Positions 1 through 5,706 of a DNA stretch of 5,777 bases are shown here, one piece after another (position 1 is the stretch's first letter; the number at the start of each line of letters is the position of its first letter). A model generated the notes under the pieces. That model did not search any database. It was not told the origin of the DNA and saw nothing but the letters and a program-made list of their open reading frames with translations. The DNA is from Ruminococcaceae bacterium UBA2857 (GTDB lineage: Bacteria; Bacillota; Clostridia; Oscillospirales; Acutalibacteraceae), in the NCBI GenBank assembly GCA_002350705.1, contig DEFH01000054.1, positions 1 through 5,777 of the forward strand, given 5' to 3'. A program made the position numbers and the translations under genes.

Positions 1-970
1 CAACTATTATTGACAATTTCAGATATACATCTATTTCAAAATACTGGCTCCGGTAAGTCAGGCAATACCGATTTTTTCTGATTTGTCTTTTCGATGTGTC
101 TGCACTCATCAGCAGTTTCAAATATTCGTCTTTGGTCAGACGCTTTTCTATTTCGATTCGCCTGATGCCGTCCAATGCTTTTTTTACTGTCTTGAAATAC
201 ACATAATGTCCGTCACACCCTCTTTGACGAACTCGCACTTCCTCTCCCTCATTCTCCGAATGAAGATATGTCTGTATAATTTCCACTTTTTCACAATTTT
301 CTATCGACTCCAGCATCGCAAGGTCCGGATATGCAATCAGGTACTTTCTCTCAATTTCGAGCGGCTCCGGCTCTCCCAGAAAAGACAGTATCTCTTTTAT
401 CAGTTTTCTTATCTTGCTCTCAAAATCATAGCTGTTATCAATCACTCTGAAATGCGGGTGCCCTGTCCATGCCGCAATGATCTTATCATCCAGAACAGCC
501 GCTTCCTGCGGTGTTTCCGTCCGTGCCGTATTGTTTACCGTTGTATAAAACTCCTCGGCTCCCTTGGCGGCCGTTACCAGATGAAAAACTGCATCATAGC
601 CGTCTCTCAGTTCCACTTCGTTCGAGTCAACTTCCCGAATCACCTGTGCAAATTCCTCCGGCTTCATATACGCTTGATTGTCCATGACACCCCGGTCACA
701 GACAATCAATACCCTTTCTTCATCCATTGTCTGTGCCGCCTGCTGAAAAATTTTCTCTTTCTCAATCTGCAGCTTCATCTGCAATCGCTGATAGTCCGCA
801 TTGCTGCCACACGTCCACGGAGCAACTCCCCCTGTAATCAATTCCGTTGCCGTCTCTCCGATAAACAGTACACGATAACCCATATTTGCCAATGTATTCT
901 GAATACGGCTCATCGCTGTCGATTTTCCGGCACACGGTCCGCCTGTGATCACCATTTTGATAATTTCCAT
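1..970 (-). CDS. NadR/Ttd14-like P-loop ATPase fused to a CYTH domain (3' end missing)
   Basis: The visible 323 residues run off the left edge without a stop. Residues 1-195 form a P-loop nucleotide-binding domain: Walker A GGPCAGKST at 10-18, a Walker B-like strand VLIVCDRG at 87-94 with D92, and the signatures GYDAVFHLVTAA (124-135), NNTARTET (146-153) and GHPHFRVIDN (170-179). This pattern fits the NadR/Ttd14 AAA family (AAA_28). From about 204 a CYTH triphosphate-tunnel domain begins with ExExK (E205, E207, K209). It continues with RVR (246-248), IEIEKR (272-277), KNRY (299-302) and EID (312-314). CYTH domains bind triphosphates or phosphorylated organic substrates with divalent metal. 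The same two-domain order is known in animal Ttd14 proteins; the bacterial substrate is not known to me. I chose the ATG at 970 because GGGAG (980-984) lies 9 nt upstream, whereas it abuts the alternative in-frame ATG at 979. Likely cytosolic: no signal peptide or membrane segment is visible. Domain calls are firm, cellular role unknown. Confidence 0.9.
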   Translation of the reverse strand, partial: MEIIKMVITGGPCAGKSTAMSRIQNTLANMGYRVLFIGETATELITGGVAPWTCGSNADYQRLQMKLQIEKEKIFQQAAQTMDEERVLIVCDRGVMDNQAYMKPEEFAQVIREVDSNEVELRDGYDAVFHLVTAAKGAEEFYTTVNNTARTETPQEAAVLDDKIIAAWTGHPHFRVIDNSYDFESKIRKLIKEILSFLGEPEPLEIERKYLIAYPDLAMLESIENCEKVEIIQTYLHSENEGEEVRVRQRGCDGHYVYFKTVKKALDGIRRIEIEKRLTKDEYLKLLMSADTSKRQIRKNRYCLTYRSQYFEIDVYLKLSIIV

Positions 971-979
971 TGCTTTCAT

Positions 980-984
980 CTCCC
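980..984 (-). promoter_or_regulatory. Ribosome binding site deciding the start of the ATPase-CYTH gene
   Basis: On the minus strand GGGAG lies immediately before one in-frame ATG (979) and 9 nt before a second ATG (970). Only the second has workable spacing, so translation probably starts at 970, with the codons Met-Glu-Ile-Ile. Confidence 0.6.
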
Positions 985-994
985 AACTTTTTTC

Positions 995-1003
995 ATTATA
1001 CCA
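995..1003 (-). promoter_or_regulatory. Extended -10 promoter for the ATPase-CYTH gene
   Basis: Minus-strand TGGTATAAT: a perfect -10 (TATAAT, 995-1000) preceded by a TG extension. No convincing -35 is seen at 16-18 bp, as is usual for extended -10 promoters. The predicted start is near 988, giving a leader of about 18 nt that contains the GGGAG site. It sits back to back with the holB promoter. Confidence 0.55.
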
Positions 1004-1042
1004 AATTTTTGGAACAAATGATACACTTCCTGATAAAAATTC

Positions 1043-1071
1043 TTGTAAATTTGATGAAAACAGTGTATAAT
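1043..1071 (+). promoter_or_regulatory. Sigma-A promoter of the holB-ricT operon
   Basis: TTGTAA (1043-1048, 4 of 6 consensus bases), a 17-bp spacer, then TATAAT (1066-1071). The predicted transcription start is near 1078, about 30 nt before the holB start codon. It is the only good plus-strand promoter upstream of holB. With the short gaps downstream, it probably drives holB, ricT and the 2970-3518 gene together. Confidence 0.65.
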
Positions 1072-1108
1072 AAAATACAGAATCAAGTTTAGAAAGAGAT
1101 TGCTGTTT

Positions 1109-2059
1109 ATGTTACTATCCAATTTTGCGGCTAATGCAGAACTCAAATCCGAACTTTCGGATATTATGAAACATCATGCTCTGCCACATGCCGTCATTAT
1201 TGACGGTGCCAAAGGAACAGGCAAGGCAACTTTGGCTGATATCATTGCTCAATATTGTGTCTGTACCTCTGAACAGACAAAGCCCTGCGGCGTATGCAGC
1301 GGCTGCATGAAGGCAGAAAAACATATTCATCCCGATATTTTTATCGCTGACAGCACACTTTCCGTTGACGCTGTCAGAAAGATCCGTTCCTCTGCCTACA
1401 TTGTACCGAATGAGGCTCCAATGAAAGTATATATCCTGCTCAACTGCGACAAAATGCTCGCTCCTGCTCAGAATGCCCTTCTCAAAATTCTGGAAGAACC
1501 CCCTGCCAATGTACAGTTTATCATGACTGTCCAATCTGCTTCTTCCATGCTGGCAACCGTACGCTCACGCTCCCGAATTTTCTCTTTGTTCCCTGCGGGG
1601 ATTCGGGAGGCTGCTCAAATCGCCGCTGCACACTTCCCTGACAAATCTCCCGAAGAAGTCTCCCATGCCGCACAAATATGCGACGGCAATATCGGAATGA
1701 CTCTCCGGATGCTGCAAAACGGCGGTGAAGAGGCTCTCAGGCTTGCTGAGGAAATCTTTCAGGCAATCACTCTTTCATCAGAATATCCTCTGCTCACTCT
1801 CACCGGACAACTTGCTTCTGACAGAGCTTTCGCTGTCAGTGTTCTGGACTGCATGACCGAAATTGCCGCTGACTGTGTGAAAGCTTCTTTCGGTGTCAGC
1901 GTCCCCTCTCCTGTCGCTTCCTCTGTCGCAGAAAGATATTCCAAAAAACGCATTGCAGGAATTTCTGAAAATATCCTCTATGCCCGTAAAATTTTAAACA
2001 CAAATGTAAATCTTAACTTATTCTGCACCTGGCTTTGCTCGGTGCTGAGAACCTATTAA
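1109..2059 (+). CDS. holB: DNA polymerase III delta prime subunit (clamp loader)
   Basis: A 316-residue protein of the clamp-loader AAA+ family. Together with tau/gamma and delta it opens and loads the beta sliding clamp at the replication fork. Visible landmarks are a P-loop GAKGTGKAT at 33-41; a zinc-binding cysteine group (C50 or C52, then C60, C63 and C66 in PCGVCSGC) followed by the conserved HPD at 74-76; the strand-helix segment KVYILLNCDKM (106-116); the delta-prime/gamma signature NALLKILEEPP at 122-132; and SRS at 153-155, where the family usually has SRC. The C-terminal part is less conserved, as expected for the collar domain. An in-frame TTG lies at 1100, but the weak AGAAAGAG site (1091-1098) is only 1 nt from it and 10 nt from the ATG at 1109, so I prefer the ATG. 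It is first in an operon, 18 nt before ricT. This order matches holB-yaaT of Bacillus subtilis, although the usual upstream tmk is absent and a divergent gene sits there instead. Confidence 0.93.
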   Translation: MLLSNFAANAELKSELSDIMKHHALPHAVIIDGAKGTGKATLADIIAQYCVCTSEQTKPCGVCSGCMKAEKHIHPDIFIADSTLSVDAVRKIRSSAYIVPNEAPMKVYILLNCDKMLAPAQNALLKILEEPPANVQFIMTVQSASSMLATVRSRSRIFSLFPAGIREAAQIAAAHFPDKSPEEVSHAAQICDGNIGMTLRMLQNGGEEALRLAEEIFQAITLSSEYPLLTLTGQLASDRAFAVSVLDCMTEIAADCVKASFGVSVPSPVASSVAERYSKKRIAGISENILYARKILNTNVNLNLFCTWLCSVLRTY

Positions 2060-2077
2060 AACGGAGGACTATAATAA

Positions 2078-2947
2078 ATGGCTTTTATCATTGGTGTAAG
2101 ATTCCGGGATGTCGGAAAAATCTATTATTTTGATCCTGACGGTCGTGACCTTGAAAAAGGTCAGCACGTCATTGTCGAAACTGTCAGAGGAATTGAATGC
2201 GGCGAGGTGGCTATGCCCAACAGACTCATTGCTGATGATGATATTCCTCAGCCTTTGAAAAAAATTATCAGGGTGGCAGACGGCAACGATATGAAAATCG
2301 TTGCCGACAACAAGGAAAAAGAAAAAAAAGCGTTTGATATATGTGTCCAAAAAATCAAGGCTCACAAACTCAAAATGAAATTGATCAATGTCGAATATAC
2401 CTTTGACGGCAATAAAATTTTATTTTACTTTACCGCCGAGGGACGTGTCGATTTCCGTGAACTCGTCAAAGACTTGGCGTATGTGTTCAGAACAAGAATT
2501 GAACTGCGTCAAATCGGTGTCAGAGATGAAGCCAAAATGCTGGGCGGTCTGGGTATCTGCGGAAGACCTTTCTGCTGCAATTCCTTTCTGGGAGAGTTTG
2601 AACCTGTTTCTATCAAAATGGCAAAGGAACAGGGGATGTCTTTGAATCCCGTTAAAATTTCAGGTACCTGCGGACGACTTATGTGCTGTCTCAAATATGA
2701 GCAGAGTGCCTATACCGATCTCCTTAAAACAACTCCAAAAGTCGGTGCCGTTGTCAGCACTCCCGACGGCAAGGGCAATGTCATTGATGCCAATCTCATT
2801 ACCGGCAAACTCACTGTCTCTCTGCACAAGTCTCCCAATGCCGCTGCACGTACTTATAATGTCTCCGAGGTCACTCTTATCAAAGACGCTCAGATCAAAA
2901 TCGACAAAGCGGAACTGGAAAAACTGAAAAAACTGGAAAAAGATTAA
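2078..2947 (+). CDS. ricT: PSP1-domain regulatory iron-sulfur protein RicT (YaaT)
   Basis: A 289-residue member of the PSP1 C-terminal domain family (YaaT/RicT). The strongest evidence is two cysteine clusters in the family's signature block: CGRPFCC at 161-167 and CGRLMCCLKYE at 198-208, joined by FEPVSIKMAKEQGMSLNP at 174-191. In B. subtilis RicT joins RicA and RicF in a complex carrying [4Fe-4S] clusters. That complex assists RNase Y-dependent mRNA maturation and affects sporulation, competence and biofilm formation. The cysteines here probably serve as cluster ligands (inference from the family). The C-terminal tail (about 270-289) is lysine- and glutamate-rich and probably helical. GGAGG at 2063-2067 lies 10 nt before the ATG. 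The gene follows holB by 18 nt, the conserved Firmicutes arrangement. RicA and RicF are not in this window. Confidence 0.93.
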   Translation: MAFIIGVRFRDVGKIYYFDPDGRDLEKGQHVIVETVRGIECGEVAMPNRLIADDDIPQPLKKIIRVADGNDMKIVADNKEKEKKAFDICVQKIKAHKLKMKLINVEYTFDGNKILFYFTAEGRVDFRELVKDLAYVFRTRIELRQIGVRDEAKMLGGLGICGRPFCCNSFLGEFEPVSIKMAKEQGMSLNPVKISGTCGRLMCCLKYEQSAYTDLLKTTPKVGAVVSTPDGKGNVIDANLITGKLTVSLHKSPNAAARTYNVSEVTLIKDAQIKIDKAELEKLKKLEKD

Positions 2948-2969
2948 TGTTTAGAACGGAGGTTTTTTT

Positions 2970-3518
2970 ATGAGTCTCTTTGACAGAATCAACAACCATA
3001 CAAATTCTCAACCGAAAAATGACTCTCCCAAAAGTGTCACCGTTACCTTTGAACAGCTTCCCGAAAATCTCACCCAGCTGCAAAATACCCCCGAAGCAGC
3101 TTTATCCACTCCCTTTATGACGGCTGCTCTGGCTGTATGTGCTTACTGCTGCTATGCCGTTGACCGTGAAGCAGGAAAGGAAATGCTGAATTTCCTCAAA
3201 GGTCCCAGACCTCTCTCCAACTACGACATTCAGTTTATCAACGACCGTCTCATGGACAAGCAATATCTGCCTTTCTCTTATTTCGAGGGAGCTGTGCCTG
3301 CCAACAACTACCGTCCCGATGAACCTTACAGAATCACTTTCTTTGAAGATCCCTATTCCTACAAGGACGAAGGCTATGCAAAGCTCAATGTACGCTCCGG
3401 CGGTGCCGACAGTCCCAGACAAATCATTCTCCGCAAAAAAGGCGATCAATGGTTTTTATGGGAACAGTATCTTTTAGTGGGTATCCGTGTCCCTGCCGCC
3501 CGGGATGACTGGAGTTAA
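2970..3518 (+). CDS. DUF6935-like protein of unknown function
   Basis: A 182-residue, probably cytosolic protein without a clear signal peptide. From memory it matches a clostridial family annotated DUF6935. The characteristic stretch runs from TPFMTAAL (47-54) through LKGPRPLS (76-83), QFINDR (88-93) and the aromatic-rich SYFEGAVPANNY (103-114). It continues with PYSYKDEGYAKL (128-139), then VRSGGADSPR (141-150) and WFLWEQYLL (161-169). The first 25 residues are polar and probably disordered. The segment at 50-64 is hydrophobic with three cysteines (C57, C60, C61), but is short and more likely a buried helix than a membrane span. A strong GGAGG (2958-2962) sits 7 nt before the ATG. It is the last gene of the holB operon, 22 nt after ricT, where B. 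subtilis has yabA; it shows no resemblance to YabA. Its function is unknown. The CDS call is secure, the family name less so. Confidence 0.85.
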   Translation: MSLFDRINNHTNSQPKNDSPKSVTVTFEQLPENLTQLQNTPEAALSTPFMTAALAVCAYCCYAVDREAGKEMLNFLKGPRPLSNYDIQFINDRLMDKQYLPFSYFEGAVPANNYRPDEPYRITFFEDPYSYKDEGYAKLNVRSGGADSPRQIILRKKGDQWFLWEQYLLVGIRVPAARDDWS

Positions 3519-3532
3519 TTCGTTCAACGGAA

Positions 3533-3573
3533 AGTCCCTGTCGTTTCTCACAACAGGGACTGCTTTATCTTTT
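3533..3573. terminator. Bidirectional intrinsic terminator between convergent genes
   Basis: A perfect 9-bp stem AGTCCCTGT (3533-3541) / ACAGGGACT (3553-3561) with an 11-nt loop. On the plus strand it is followed by a T-rich tract (GCTTTATCTTTT), and it lies 14 nt after the stop codon at 3518. On the minus strand it begins 3 nt beyond the stop of the 52-residue gene and is followed by a short TTT. It probably ends both transcription units; the plus direction looks stronger. Confidence 0.75.
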
Positions 3574-3723
3574 ACATAACGATCTTTGTGTGGCTATCGT
3601 TGCCAGTGTGTCGCCAAGCTGTGTCAGGATGACTGCCCACAAATTCAGCTCATCATCTGTCATGCGGCAGGACAGGCTATTGGCGATGGCTGTGATGGCT
3701 GCCGTTAATTCACATACATTCAT
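3565..3723 (-). CDS. Small DUF6774-like protein (52 residues)
   Basis: A short protein beginning MNVCELTAAITAIANSL, with a compact C-terminal signature TQLGDTLATIATQR at 34-47. I recognise this as the small clostridial family annotated DUF6774 (recalled, not searched). Its function is unknown to me. The sequence looks like two short amphipathic helices with three cysteines (C4, C19, C50); there is no signal peptide. Four points support it as a real gene: GGAGTG at 3732-3737 (the GGAG core 10 nt before the ATG), a promoter with a perfect -10 and 17-bp spacing just upstream, a terminator hairpin 3 nt after the stop, and the protein signature. Overlapping reading frames on the plus strand here have no such support. 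The gene is convergent with the holB operon and divergent from the 3799-4392 gene, so it is probably transcribed alone. Confidence 0.85.
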   Translation of the reverse strand: MNVCELTAAITAIANSLSCRMTDDELNLWAVILTQLGDTLATIATQRSLCKR

Positions 3724-3745
3724 TTCCGCATCACTCCACTACCAT

Positions 3746-3774
3746 ATTATATGCAGTCAGACAATAACTGACCA
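3746..3774 (-). promoter_or_regulatory. Sigma-A promoter of the 52-residue gene
   Basis: On the minus strand TGGTCA (3769-3774, 4 of 6 consensus bases), a 17-bp spacer and a perfect TATAAT (3746-3751). The predicted start is near 3739, leaving a very short leader of about 16 nt that begins almost at the GGAGTG ribosome binding site. Confidence 0.65.
3756..3772. repeat. Short inverted repeat inside a promoter spacer
   Basis: GTCAG (3756-3760) and CTGAC (3768-3772) form a 5-bp dyad with a 7-nt centre. It covers the spacer and part of the -35 of the minus-strand promoter and lies upstream of the 3799 start codon. It could be an operator serving both directions, but a 5-bp dyad can arise by chance. 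Confidence 0.25.
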
Positions 3775-3798
3775 TTATCTTTTCGGAGGCGATTTTTT

Positions 3799-4392
3799 AT
3801 GGACTTTGATGCCTTTTCAGGCGGTGTTGCTCCCGGCGGTCTCAGAAACAAAGGCGAAATCGGTATTCTTATCTGCTATATGCTCGACAATATCAACGCT
3901 CCCTTTGACAAAGAAGATTTAGTCGGCATTATTCAGGAAAACGGACTTGCCAACTATTTTGAAACCATATCCGCTGTGACAGAGCTCATCAAATGCGGCA
4001 ATATCGAATATGCCGGCAATGACACTGCTATGCTCCAAATTACACAAAACGGCAGACTCATCTCGGCTCAGCTTCATTCCACTATCTCTTTGTCCGTGCG
4101 GCAAAAAGCCCTCGGAGCTATTATGCGGCTTGCCGCAAAGAAAAAACTCGAAAGAGAAAATCCCGTTACGGTATCCAACGCCCCCGGAGGCGGCTATGAT
4201 GTCAATTTCCGCATTACCGACGGTATGAGAGACCTCATGTCACTCACTCTTTTTATTCCCGACCTCTCTCAGGTCAACTCTGTCAAGCAGCGTTTCTATC
4301 AGCAGCCCGATAAAATTTATTCTGCCATTTTAGCCGCTGTCATCGGTGACAGCAATCTGATTGCTCAGGCTTTAAAGGATATGACATCATGA
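3799..4392 (+). CDS. DUF4364 family protein, winged-helix-like
   Basis: A 197-residue protein recognised as DUF4364, a Firmicutes family with a predicted winged-helix fold that is often annotated as a possible transcriptional regulator. In the N-terminal half, GEIGILICYMLDNINAPFDK (19-38) would be the first helix of the wing-helix unit. ENGLANYFETISAVTELIKCGNI (47-69) would hold the recognition region, and the LQITQNGR stretch (79-86) the wing. The C-terminal half contains GGGYDVNFRITDG (130-142) followed by LMSLTLFIPD (146-155) and a helical end; this part is probably for dimerisation or sensing (inference). GGAGG at 3785-3789 is 9 nt before the ATG. No strong plus-strand promoter is visible upstream; a weak TATTAT (3745-3750) overlaps the opposing promoter. 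It overlaps the next gene by 4 nt, so the two are probably co-translated. DNA binding is not shown by the sequence alone. Confidence 0.88.
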   Translation: MDFDAFSGGVAPGGLRNKGEIGILICYMLDNINAPFDKEDLVGIIQENGLANYFETISAVTELIKCGNIEYAGNDTAMLQITQNGRLISAQLHSTISLSVRQKALGAIMRLAAKKKLERENPVTVSNAPGGGYDVNFRITDGMRDLMSLTLFIPDLSQVNSVKQRFYQQPDKIYSAILAAVIGDSNLIAQALKDMTS

Positions 4393-4760
4393 ATCTTCTT
4401 TCCATTGATTTTAACGAAGTACAATATTTCTATAAAAATCCCCGTTCTTTGGTGGACTATTCCCAGATGCAGAGTTTCAGTCTCATCAAAAGTTCTGTCG
4501 AGATTTTTTCTTACTATGGCATTCCCGATTTTACCGCCGGTGACATCCGGGATTTCTTTGAAAAACTTCAGCTTGTTCAGAAAAAAAACAACAAGGTCTT
4601 TCTCCCCTCTCCCAAAAAAATCGACGGGGTTCTCCAATGCTGTCTTTCCGAAACGCAGAACAAACTTTCGTTTCAAAACGGTATCTATCACATCGTTTCC
4701 TGGAATCACTCCGGCTATCGCTATGAAATCGAAGCCGCTCACGCTATGAACAAACTATAA
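4389..4760 (+). CDS. Unknown small protein coupled to the DUF4364 gene
   Basis: A 123-residue protein that I do not recognise. Its start codon overlaps the stop of the upstream gene in an ATGA junction (4389-4392), a classic sign of translational coupling. An AAAGGAT stretch ending near 4380 supplies a ribosome binding site. The sequence is soluble in character. The N-terminal part is rich in aromatic residues (FNEVQYFYKN, 8-17). A helix-like segment spans roughly 50-63, and a basic patch QKKNNK (64-69) is followed by FLPSPKKIDG (71-80). The end has IYHIVSWNHSGYRYEIE (99-115). There is no signal peptide, membrane span or clear metal site. The coupling suggests that it works with the DUF4364 protein, possibly as a partner subunit, but this is inference. 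A minus-strand frame covering the same bases lacks a ribosome binding site and looks like a shadow. Confidence 0.8.
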   Translation: MNLLSIDFNEVQYFYKNPRSLVDYSQMQSFSLIKSSVEIFSYYGIPDFTAGDIRDFFEKLQLVQKKNNKVFLPSPKKIDGVLQCCLSETQNKLSFQNGIYHIVSWNHSGYRYEIEAAHAMNKL

Positions 4761-4830
4761 AAAATCATCGCCTGCAAAACCGCTGATTCTGCAGACGATG
4801 ATTTAAGAGATATTATTCGAGGGTAATTAC
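4759..4830 (-). ncRNA. Candidate small RNA in a convergent intergenic region
   Basis: A minus-strand promoter at 4837-4865 would start transcription near 4830. About 25 nt later the RNA would form the 4762-4804 hairpin, ending in six U residues at 4764-4759, for a transcript of roughly 72 nt. I see no start codon with a ribosome binding site in it. The alternative is that the hairpin is simply the radC terminator and the promoter match is fortuitous. No known RNA family is recognised. Confidence 0.3.
4762..4804. terminator. Intrinsic terminator between convergent genes
   Basis: A two-part hairpin. The outer stem is AAATCATCG (4762-4770) with CGATGATTT (4796-4804); after one mismatch comes the inner stem CTGCA (4772-4776) with TGCAG (4790-4794). 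On the minus strand it is followed by six T residues, making a good terminator for radC or for a small RNA. On the plus strand it starts 1 nt after the stop codon at 4760 but has only TTT after it, so it is weaker in that direction. Confidence 0.65.
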
Positions 4831-4834
4831 CTCG
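4818..4834. repeat. Palindrome at a predicted transcription start
   Basis: CGAGG (4818-4822) and CCTCG (4830-4834) form a dyad; a perfect 10-bp palindrome GGTAATTACC (4822-4831) is nested within it. It sits just downstream of the minus-strand -10 at 4837-4842, at the predicted +1. It could be an operator, or a small hairpin in the radC readthrough transcript. Confidence 0.4.
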
Positions 4835-4836
4835 TT

Positions 4837-4865
4837 TCTATATAGTGCCTCTTCTTTCTTGTCAA
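4837..4865 (-). promoter_or_regulatory. Putative sigma-A promoter with no coding gene downstream
   Basis: On the minus strand a perfect TTGACA (4860-4865), a 17-bp spacer and TATAGA (4837-4842, 4 of 6 consensus bases; overlapping TATATA at 15 bp). It lies just past the radC stop codon and points towards the 4762-4804 hairpin. No gene starts before that hairpin, so it is either a small-RNA promoter or a chance match. Confidence 0.4.
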
Positions 4866-4877
4866 GTTATATCACCA

Positions 4878-5606
4878 TCATTTTTGATAAAATATTTCGT
4901 CAAAATCACTGACCGATGCCATCGAAAAGCTGTCCGATTGTGAAAAAATCACATGATCCAGCAGTCTTACGTTAATCGGCTGCAATGCCTTTTTCAGTTC
5001 TTTCGTTACCAGAATATCCTCCGATGACGGAATCGGTATTCCACTGGGATGATTATGTGCCAGAATTGCTCCCGCCGCATGATATTTTACCGACAATTCC
5101 AGAATTTTTCTGGTATAAATGCCTGATGCCGACACCGAACCTTCACTGATAATCCCTGAATACAGTTCTCTGCCGTAGGTGTCCACCAACAGCAATACCA
5201 CTCTCTCATGGTCGTTTGCTCCGATAAATTTCGGAAAAAGCCTGTCCTGAATATTCTCTTCATTAATCGTTACCGTTTCATTTTTCAGCTTGTCATTATA
5301 ATATCTTCCGCAAAATGCTGTAATCATTTTTATGTAAACCGCCGCACTCCAGCTTAATCCGCAATTCTGCAACGATTCTATCGGGGATTCAAATACATCC
5401 ATCAGTGTTCCCAGATTATTCAATAAAATATGAGCCGTATCATTTGTGTCTTTCCTCGGCACCGCATAAAACAGCATCATCTCCAGAATCTCATGATCCT
5501 GCATATTCTCAAAGCCGATATTTAAAAATTTCTGTCTTACTCTGTCCCTGTGTCCCTCGTGAAGATTCTTCTTTACTTCTTTCTGCGATTTCTGTATTTC
5601 TGACAT
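4878..5606 (-). CDS. radC: RadC family JAMM/MPN-domain protein
   Basis: A 242-residue protein of the RadC (UPF0758) family. The N-terminal half begins with the clostridial-type motif HEGHRDRVRQKF (16-27) and continues into a helical helix-hairpin-helix-like region up to about residue 95. The C-terminal half is a JAMM/MPN metalloprotease-like domain. It carries E155 in the ISEGSVSASG segment and the complete zinc motif H184-x-H186-x7-S194-x2-D197 (AHNHPSGIPIPSSED). All expected metal ligands are therefore present. The family was once linked to DNA repair, but its true function remains unsettled; it may be a metallo-hydrolase, and no substrate can be inferred here. Length is normal for the family. 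The start ATG at 5606 has AAGGGA about 8-9 nt upstream, and no better in-frame start is seen. The gene appears monocistronic, with its own promoter at 5644-5673, and is convergent with the 4389-4760 gene. Confidence 0.92.
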   Translation of the reverse strand: MSEIQKSQKEVKKNLHEGHRDRVRQKFLNIGFENMQDHEILEMMLFYAVPRKDTNDTAHILLNNLGTLMDVFESPIESLQNCGLSWSAAVYIKMITAFCGRYYNDKLKNETVTINEENIQDRLFPKFIGANDHERVVLLLVDTYGRELYSGIISEGSVSASGIYTRKILELSVKYHAAGAILAHNHPSGIPIPSSEDILVTKELKKALQPINVRLLDHVIFSQSDSFSMASVSDFDEIFYQK

Positions 5607-5643
5607 TCCGTCACATTCCCTTCACTTAAATTGTATCTTTTTT

Positions 5644-5673
5644 ATTATAACATACATTTTTGTGTTTTTTCAA
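5644..5673 (-). promoter_or_regulatory. Extended -10 promoter of radC
   Basis: On the minus strand TTGAAA (5668-5673), an 18-bp AT-rich spacer and a perfect TATAAT (5644-5649) preceded by TGT, giving an extended -10. The predicted start is near 5637, about 30 nt before the ATG. Upstream (5674-5706) the DNA is almost pure A/T and could act as an UP element for this promoter or for the divergent tRNA promoter. Confidence 0.65.
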
Positions 5674-5706
5674 CCTATTTTTTATTTTATTTTTTTCAAA
5701 AAACTC

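Noticed and set aside
1001..1012. Short palindrome CCAAA-TT-TTTGG upstream of the ATPase-CYTH promoter.
   Set aside because: The 5-bp arms are A/T-rich and overlap the extended -10 region; this is too likely by chance to call an operator.
83..1021. A 312-codon open frame on the plus strand opposite the ATPase-CYTH gene.
   Set aside because: Its translation is rich in Cys, Phe, His and Arg without recognisable motifs, and it has no ribosome binding site. The minus strand carries clear P-loop and CYTH motifs, so this is a shadow.
1100..1108. An upstream TTG start for holB.
   Set aside because: The purine-rich site is only about 1 nt from this TTG but 10 nt from the ATG at 1109, so the ATG is preferred.
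3144..3162. Hydrophobic segment with three cysteines in the DUF6935-like protein, considered as a membrane helix or metal site.
   Set aside because: The hydrophobic run is about 15 residues and flanked by acidic residues soon after, and the cysteines are not part of a known metal motif.
3590..3922. A 110-codon plus-strand frame overlapping the small minus-strand gene and the start of DUF4364.
   Set aside because: It has no ribosome binding site, runs through a promoter region and into a better gene in another frame, and its composition is unlike a real protein.
4365..4742. A 125-codon minus-strand frame antisense to the 4389-4760 gene.
   Set aside because: The plus-strand gene has ATGA coupling and a ribosome binding site. 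The antisense frame has neither and lies beyond the minus-strand terminator at 4762-4804.
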